Positions 31,674 to 35,266 of a DNA stretch of 35,266 nt are shown piece after piece. The notes beneath the pieces were generated by a model, which ran no database searches, was not told where the DNA came from, and worked only from the letters and a program-made list of their open reading frames with translations. Numbering within the stretch: position 1 is the stretch's first letter; every line of letters starts with the position of its first letter. The position numbers were made by a program, and so were the translations under genes. Source of the DNA: JBDKGV01 sp039798005 (GTDB lineage Bacteria; Fibrobacterota; Fibrobacteria; UBA5070); assembly GCA_039798005.1 (NCBI GenBank), contig JBDKGV010000005.1, positions 1 through 35,266 of the forward strand, given 5' to 3'.

Positions 31674-33238
31674 CCCGGCGTGAGCAGGCAGACCGGGCAG
31701 AGCATCTCGTGCATGGTCAAGCCGCCCGAGACCATGCGGCCCAGGTGACGGGTGCCGTAGTACTGGAACTTGTTGGGCTGCGTGAAGTAATGGTCGCTGC
31801 GGGCCAGCACCATCGCCCCGCGCGAGCCGTCGAGCCCGGCCGCCGGGGGATGCTCCATGAAGAAGGCGTGGCGTTCGTCGCAGGAGATGTCCTTGCCGAA
31901 CTGGATGCGAAAATCGGCGGGCCCCTGCTCGCTGCAGAACACCTCGACCGCCTCGGACACGAGCGTCGTGCCGTGGTCGGAGGCGATCAGGACCGTGCGC
32001 CCTTCCTGGGCCAGCTTGCGCATCAGGCTGTAGAACCCGGAGGTCGCAAGGAACTTGCGTGCGAGGTCGCGGAAGGTCTCGATGGGCAGGGCCACCGGAT
32101 CGTCCCCTCGGCTGGCATCGGCCATGGCCTGCACGATGTTCTGGAACTCCACCACCACGAAGGCCGGGGACCCCAGACCCATCGCGCGCGCCGCGAGCTG
32201 CTTGCCCTCCTGGGCCGTGCGGACGCAGCGCACATCGAACTCCTGCGTGATCCCGGCGGCCTTGCAGCCTCGCTCAAGGAGCGGGCGGATGAACTCGGGA
32301 TCGGACAGGGAAAGGCGTTCGGGCCAGGCCCAATCGGAGTGCTCCCCGGAAAGGATCCGGGGGGATGCACCGCCCAGGAGCGCAAGGCGCGCCGTCTCCG
32401 GGACGCCAGGCAGCAAGGACCAATGGTGCTCGAGCTTGGGCTCGAAAAGCCCTTCGAGCAGACCTTGCATCGAAAGCCACTGGTCGGTGCGCAGCCCCGA
32501 AAGCACGAAGACCGCGAGGTTCTTGCCTTCCTTCAGGAGCGGCGCCACGCGCTTGGGCAGGAAGTCCCAGACGAAACCCGGCTTGAAGCGATCGCGCCCC
32601 ATCCACGAGTACCAATTGCTTTCCAGGTAGCGCAGGAAGGTCGCTTCGGTCTCTTCGCGCTGGCCGCGATGGGTGAGGAAGAGCCCCTCCTGACCGGCGG
32701 CGGCAAGGTCGAGATCCCAACTGCAAAGCCGGGAATGGATGCGCTCCCAGTCGGCCGGGGTCACCTGCCCGAGCATGCGCGCCTTGTTCTCGGCGTACTG
32801 CCGGACATAGCGGCTGGTCAGGTGGTTGGACCGCAACGAACGCGCATTGAAGAGGCTCTTGCACAGCGAGACGATCTGACCGGGATTGACAGGTTTTGTC
32901 ACGTAGCCGTCGATGTTGCGTCCGATGGCCTCTTCCATCAGGCGCTCCTCCTCGCTCTTGGTCACCATGACCACGAAGAGCCGGGGGTGCTCCGCCTTGA
33001 GCTTCTGCAGGGTGGTCAGGCCGTCCAGGCCCGCCATCTGCTCATCGAGCAGCACCACGTCGTAATCGTGCTTGCGCACAAGGCCCAAGGCGTCGTGACC
33101 GTTGGTGGCCTTGTCGACGATCCAGTCCTGGTCCTCGAGGAACAGGATGTGGGCTCGAAGGAACTCGATCTCATCGTCCACCCAAAGGATGCGGCGAGTC
33201 GTTTCTGGCGTTGTGGTAGGTTCCGCGATCGGCGTCAT
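31670..33238 (-). CDS. porX: PorX-type response regulator with PglZ/alkaline-phosphatase-like domain
   Basis: A 522-residue cytoplasmic protein of the PorX architecture, the response regulator linked to type IX secretion in Bacteroidota. The receiver domain is at about 16-130: ILWVDDE, phospho-acceptor D65 in VVLLDEQMAG, and K115 in YVTKPV. A helical linker follows. The PglZ domain (about 190-515) includes FVLSGLRTDQWLSM, a candidate nucleophile T282 in GVPETARLALLGG, and TVLIASDHG. In PorX proteins as I recall them the first of these motifs reads DNxRxDQW, with Asp a metal ligand; here the position is S247, so phosphodiesterase activity may be altered. I start at ATG 33238, which gives the family's usual length, rather than 32 codons upstream; no clear ribosome-binding site is visible. 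It overlaps tsaE downstream. Confidence 0.85.
   Translation of the reverse strand: MTPIAEPTTTPETTRRILWVDDEIEFLRAHILFLEDQDWIVDKATNGHDALGLVRKHDYDVVLLDEQMAGLDGLTTLQKLKAEHPRLFVVMVTKSEEERLMEEAIGRNIDGYVTKPVNPGQIVSLCKSLFNARSLRSNHLTSRYVRQYAENKARMLGQVTPADWERIHSRLCSWDLDLAAAGQEGLFLTHRGQREETEATFLRYLESNWYSWMGRDRFKPGFVWDFLPKRVAPLLKEGKNLAVFVLSGLRTDQWLSMQGLLEGLFEPKLEHHWSLLPGVPETARLALLGGASPRILSGEHSDWAWPERLSLSDPEFIRPLLERGCKAAGITQEFDVRCVRTAQEGKQLAARAMGLGSPAFVVVEFQNIVQAMADASRGDDPVALPIETFRDLARKFLATSGFYSLMRKLAQEGRTVLIASDHGTTLVSEAVEVFCSEQGPADFRIQFGKDISCDERHAFFMEHPPAAGLDGSRGAMVLARSDHYFTQPNKFQYYGTRHLGRMVSGGLTMHEMLCPVCLLTPG
32887..32900. repeat. Dispersed dyad motif TGACA-N6-GTC, full palindromic half-sites
   Basis: TGACAGGTTTTGTC followed by A, giving complete TGACA and TGTCA half-sites five bases apart. 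It lies in the porX receiver domain over the conserved Thr-Lys-Pro-Val, spelled ACA AAA CCT GTC on the minus strand. Confidence 0.5.
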
Positions 33239-33312
33239 GGTTGCAAAGGGAGAATAGCAATCCGCAGCGGGGTTTCCGAGGCGGGAACTCACCCTTCGTG
33301 CATCACCGGGCA

Positions 33313-33328
33313 TGTGATTCAGATCACT
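33313..33328. promoter_or_regulatory. CRP/FNR-type palindrome between porX and the lipoprotein gene
   Basis: TGTGA (33313-33317), six bases, TCACT (33324-33328): one mismatch from the symmetric CRP consensus. It lies 75 bases upstream of the porX start and 98 bases upstream of the lipoprotein start. A possible lipoprotein promoter is TTGCCT (33345) with TAGTTT (33368), which would put this site near -60, a usual activator position; that promoter assignment is weak. Confidence 0.5.
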
Positions 33329-33426
33329 AAGCAAAAGAATGCTCTTGCCTGTTTGAATCCAGTATGGTAGTTTCTCGGCCTAGGGATATCACCCTTTTGC
33401 ATTAGAACCCCCCTTAAGGAGTCGTC

Positions 33427-34014
33427 ATGATCCGTTCCAAGTACCTCAGCCTCGCCGCCATCGCTCTTGCAGCAGTTTCCCTTTCCGGTTGCTTCGGCGA
33501 AGAGGACGCAGCCACGTCCCCGACCACCGGCGACACCACCCCGATCTCCTACAAGAGCACCCAAGAGGCTGGCGCCCAGACTGCCAATCCCGGCAGCTTC
33601 ATCTCCGTTCGCGGTGACGCCGCCGACCCCGCTGGCTTCATCCTCACCTCCGGTGACAAGACCCTCGAAGAGCAGGCCGCCATGGATCTCTGCTTCTTTG
33701 CGATGTCCAACGGCGTGAAGGATCCGACTACCGGCACACCGAGCTTCGTGTCCCCGAACAGCATCAAGGCGACCCTCAACTGGACCACCACGAACAAGAC
33801 GATCATCGTCAAGGCTAGTGGTACCGAAGCGTCGTTCACTACCGTTCAGACAGTCAAGGACGCCATCGGCTCCTCGACTTCCGAGTCGGCAGTGGCCGTG
33901 CAGGGTGGCGTCTACGCTCTCCTCCTGTCCAATGGCAAGTACGCCGTCTTGAGCGTGACCAGCTTGGCTGGCTCGAACGGCGACGCTGTTGTGAAGTTCC
34001 GTATCGTCAAGTAA
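33427..34014 (+). CDS. Small secreted lipoprotein of unknown function
   Basis: A 195-residue lipoprotein. The signal peptide ends in the lipobox LSGC (lipid-bearing C21), followed by an acidic FGEED start that may favour a surface or outer-membrane location, then a Thr/Pro/Asp-rich linker. The mature part is Ser/Thr/Gly-rich with alternating strand-like segments (FISVRGDAADPAGFILTSGD, KTIIVKASGTEASF, GGVYALLLSNGKYAVLSV), probably a beta-sandwich. No family was recognised. It has a strong AAGGAG ribosome-binding site seven bases before the ATG, a CRP-like site upstream and a good terminator, so it is probably a well-expressed single-gene unit. Confidence 0.85.
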   Translation: MIRSKYLSLAAIALAAVSLSGCFGEEDAATSPTTGDTTPISYKSTQEAGAQTANPGSFISVRGDAADPAGFILTSGDKTLEEQAAMDLCFFAMSNGVKDPTTGTPSFVSPNSIKATLNWTTTNKTIIVKASGTEASFTTVQTVKDAIGSSTSESAVAVQGGVYALLLSNGKYAVLSVTSLAGSNGDAVVKFRIVK

Positions 34015-34040
34015 TCTTCCGCTTCCAAGCGTGAGGTTTG

Positions 34041-34075
34041 CCCTCTTGCCTTCACGGGCAGGAGGGTTTCTTTTT
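34041..34075 (+). terminator. Intrinsic terminator of the lipoprotein gene
   Basis: Stem CCCTCTTGCC (34041-34050) with GGCAGGAGGG (34057-34066), one wobble, loop TTCACG, followed by TTTCTTTTT. Confidence 0.88.
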
Positions 34076-34160
34076 GCCCGGAACTCCCGTGACCTACATT
34101 TCCCCCAATGACCAAGCGCGTGCCCAAGAAGCGGCCCTGAACCGACACGCCGATTCCCCG

Positions 34161-35266
34161 ATGCCAAAATCCCATCCCCTGATCCCATGGCTCAAGCGCC
34201 CCCGACATTGGACCGGCGTCGGCCTGATGGCGCTTGCCACTTCGCTCTGGGCGACACCTTTGCCGACGGATCGTCTTGAACAGGCCTCGTGGTCCCGAAA
34301 CGAACTGACCTTGGACCTGAACGACGCCAGTACGGTTCGCGTGATCCAGTTCGGTGTGCAGGGAAACCTGATTCATGCTCCGCGCACGTTCCTTGCAAGT
34401 GCGGGTCGCAGCGCCTGGTCGATTCCACAAGCCCAAGGCACTCCCACGTGGCTTCGGGTTTCCACTTCGCATTCCACCTTCCTGCTGGGGCGCGGCCTCG
34501 CAAGCACACGCGTGACGTCCAACCCGGGCACCTCCTCGACATCGGGAATGAGGCTCGTCCCGCAAGGGCGCTGGTTGATCGGTTCGCCTGAGGATGAACC
34601 AGGCCGCTACGGAGACGAAACCCTCCATGAGGTGCAGCTGTCCTCGTTTTGGATGGACACCACGGAAGTCACGCGAACGCACTTCCAAGGACTGATGGGA
34701 TACGACCCGTCCAGCCTTGAAGGGGCCGCCACCTTCCCCGTGGAAAGCGTTTCATGGTTCGATGCGGTGCTTTTTTGCAATGCCCGCAGCAAAGCCCATT
34801 CGCGCGACACGGCTTACCGCTATTCAGCCGTCGTCACCGGTGGGAACGGACGCGTGAAGTCACTGACAAATATCACACTCAACCCGAATGCCGACGGCTT
34901 TCGCCTGCCGACCGAAGCCCAATGGGAAGTCGCGGCCCGCGCCGGGAGCTCAAGCATCTGGAATTGGGGCAATGATTCCTCCCAAGCATCCTCCTTTGCA
35001 TGGCACAAGGAGAACGCAAACGGAACCTCACACCCCGTCGGCACCCTGACTCCCAATGCATGGGGCTTCCATGACATGCACGGCAATGTCGGGGAATGGG
35101 TCTGGGACTGGTACGATGGCTACCGTCTGCAAGACACCTTGGACCCGATGGGTGGCCCTTGGGGCGATCAGCGCGCCTTCCGCGGAGGAAGCTGGAGCAG
35201 CGGCACCAAGTGGATGCACTGCGCTCTTCGCGATGGCGCTGGGCCAAGCTACCGATCCAACACCCT
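34161..35266 (+). CDS. Exported FGE-sulfatase-domain (SUMF1-like) protein, partial
   Basis: The frame is open from ATG 34161 to the right edge (368 residues seen, C-terminus missing). An N-terminal hydrophobic segment (about 19-33, VGLMALATSLWATPL) suggests export. Residues ~35-125 form an unrecognised beta domain. The FGE/SUMF1 domain starts near 130: MRLVPQGRWLIGS, WMDTTEVTRTHF, PVESVSWFDAVLFCNARS, GFRLPTEAQWEVAARAG, GFHDMHGNVGEWVWDWY and FRGGSWSSGTKWMHCALRDG. The region where true formylglycine-generating enzymes carry two nearby active-site Cys shows a single Cys, so it is probably an FGE-like ligand-binding or structural protein rather than a sulfatase activator. An upstream ATG at 34108 closes after ten codons and was not used. 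Confidence 0.82.
   Translation, partial: MPKSHPLIPWLKRPRHWTGVGLMALATSLWATPLPTDRLEQASWSRNELTLDLNDASTVRVIQFGVQGNLIHAPRTFLASAGRSAWSIPQAQGTPTWLRVSTSHSTFLLGRGLASTRVTSNPGTSSTSGMRLVPQGRWLIGSPEDEPGRYGDETLHEVQLSSFWMDTTEVTRTHFQGLMGYDPSSLEGAATFPVESVSWFDAVLFCNARSKAHSRDTAYRYSAVVTGGNGRVKSLTNITLNPNADGFRLPTEAQWEVAARAGSSSIWNWGNDSSQASSFAWHKENANGTSHPVGTLTPNAWGFHDMHGNVGEWVWDWYDGYRLQDTLDPMGGPWGDQRAFRGGSWSSGTKWMHCALRDGAGPSYRSNT

Noticed and set aside
1..35266. CRISPR arrays, tRNA or rRNA genes, insertion sequences, prophage
   Set aside because: No regularly spaced repeats, tRNA-like cloverleafs, transposase or integrase motifs were found; the repeats present are few and interspersed.

Overview
The window is GC-rich and gene-dense, with strongly GC-biased third codon positions, and looks chromosomal. 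I infer a member of the Fibrobacterota or a close FCB-group relative. The reasons are a secreted protein with two FISUMP (Fibrobacter major paralogous) domains, a PorX-type response regulator/PglZ protein (a type IX secretion marker), C-terminal tails on two secreted lyases that resemble type IX sorting domains, and several lipoproteins and FGE-like proteins of the kind common in that phylum. The phylum assignment is an inference from gene content. No rRNA, tRNA, CRISPR array, transposase or phage gene was seen.

Layout. (1) 1-5088, minus strand: a heavy-metal efflux operon, small Cys/His-rich secreted protein, then czcC, czcB and czcA (czcA runs off the left edge). A strong hairpin lies between the first gene and czcC. 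(2) 5174-7176, plus: a putative TIM-barrel glycosidase-like protein overlapping an ABC ATPase; a perfect CRP-type palindrome lies in the divergent promoter before it. (3) 7200-12780, plus: two tandem TonB-dependent receptor paralogues, each with its own near-identical promoter, leader, signal peptide and terminator. (4) 12854-18203, minus: FISUMP protein, family 2 glycosyltransferase with a repeat-like tail, and two secreted proteins of unknown role. (5) 18448-19542, plus: ychF. (6) 19759-23830, minus: a plant-cell-wall set of an expansin-like lipoprotein and two family 9 pectate lyases with all catalytic and calcium residues intact. (7) 24074-29264, plus: an unknown gene, aroE, a fused aroK-aroB, an SDR-fold protein lacking the catalytic tyrosine, and mraY, the last four joined by start/stop overlaps. 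(8) 29586-31241, plus: sensor kinase and OmpR-type regulator. (9) 31254-33238, minus: tsaE and porX. (10) 33427-35266, plus: a lipoprotein and an FGE-like protein cut by the right edge.

How it fits together: the organism probably degrades pectin-containing plant material. Expansin loosens the wall, the PL9 enzymes cleave pectate, the lyases probably leave by type IX secretion, and the TonB receptors import an unknown ligand. PorX and a separate two-component pair could regulate secretion or envelope genes. The shikimate/MraY operon is housekeeping.

Signals beyond the genes: an imperfect dyad TGACA-N6-GTC occurs nine times, mostly inside genes and there often spelled with codons atypical for this genome; a family of hairpin-rich intergenic repeats has three copies; and two CRP/FNR-type palindromes sit in divergent promoters.
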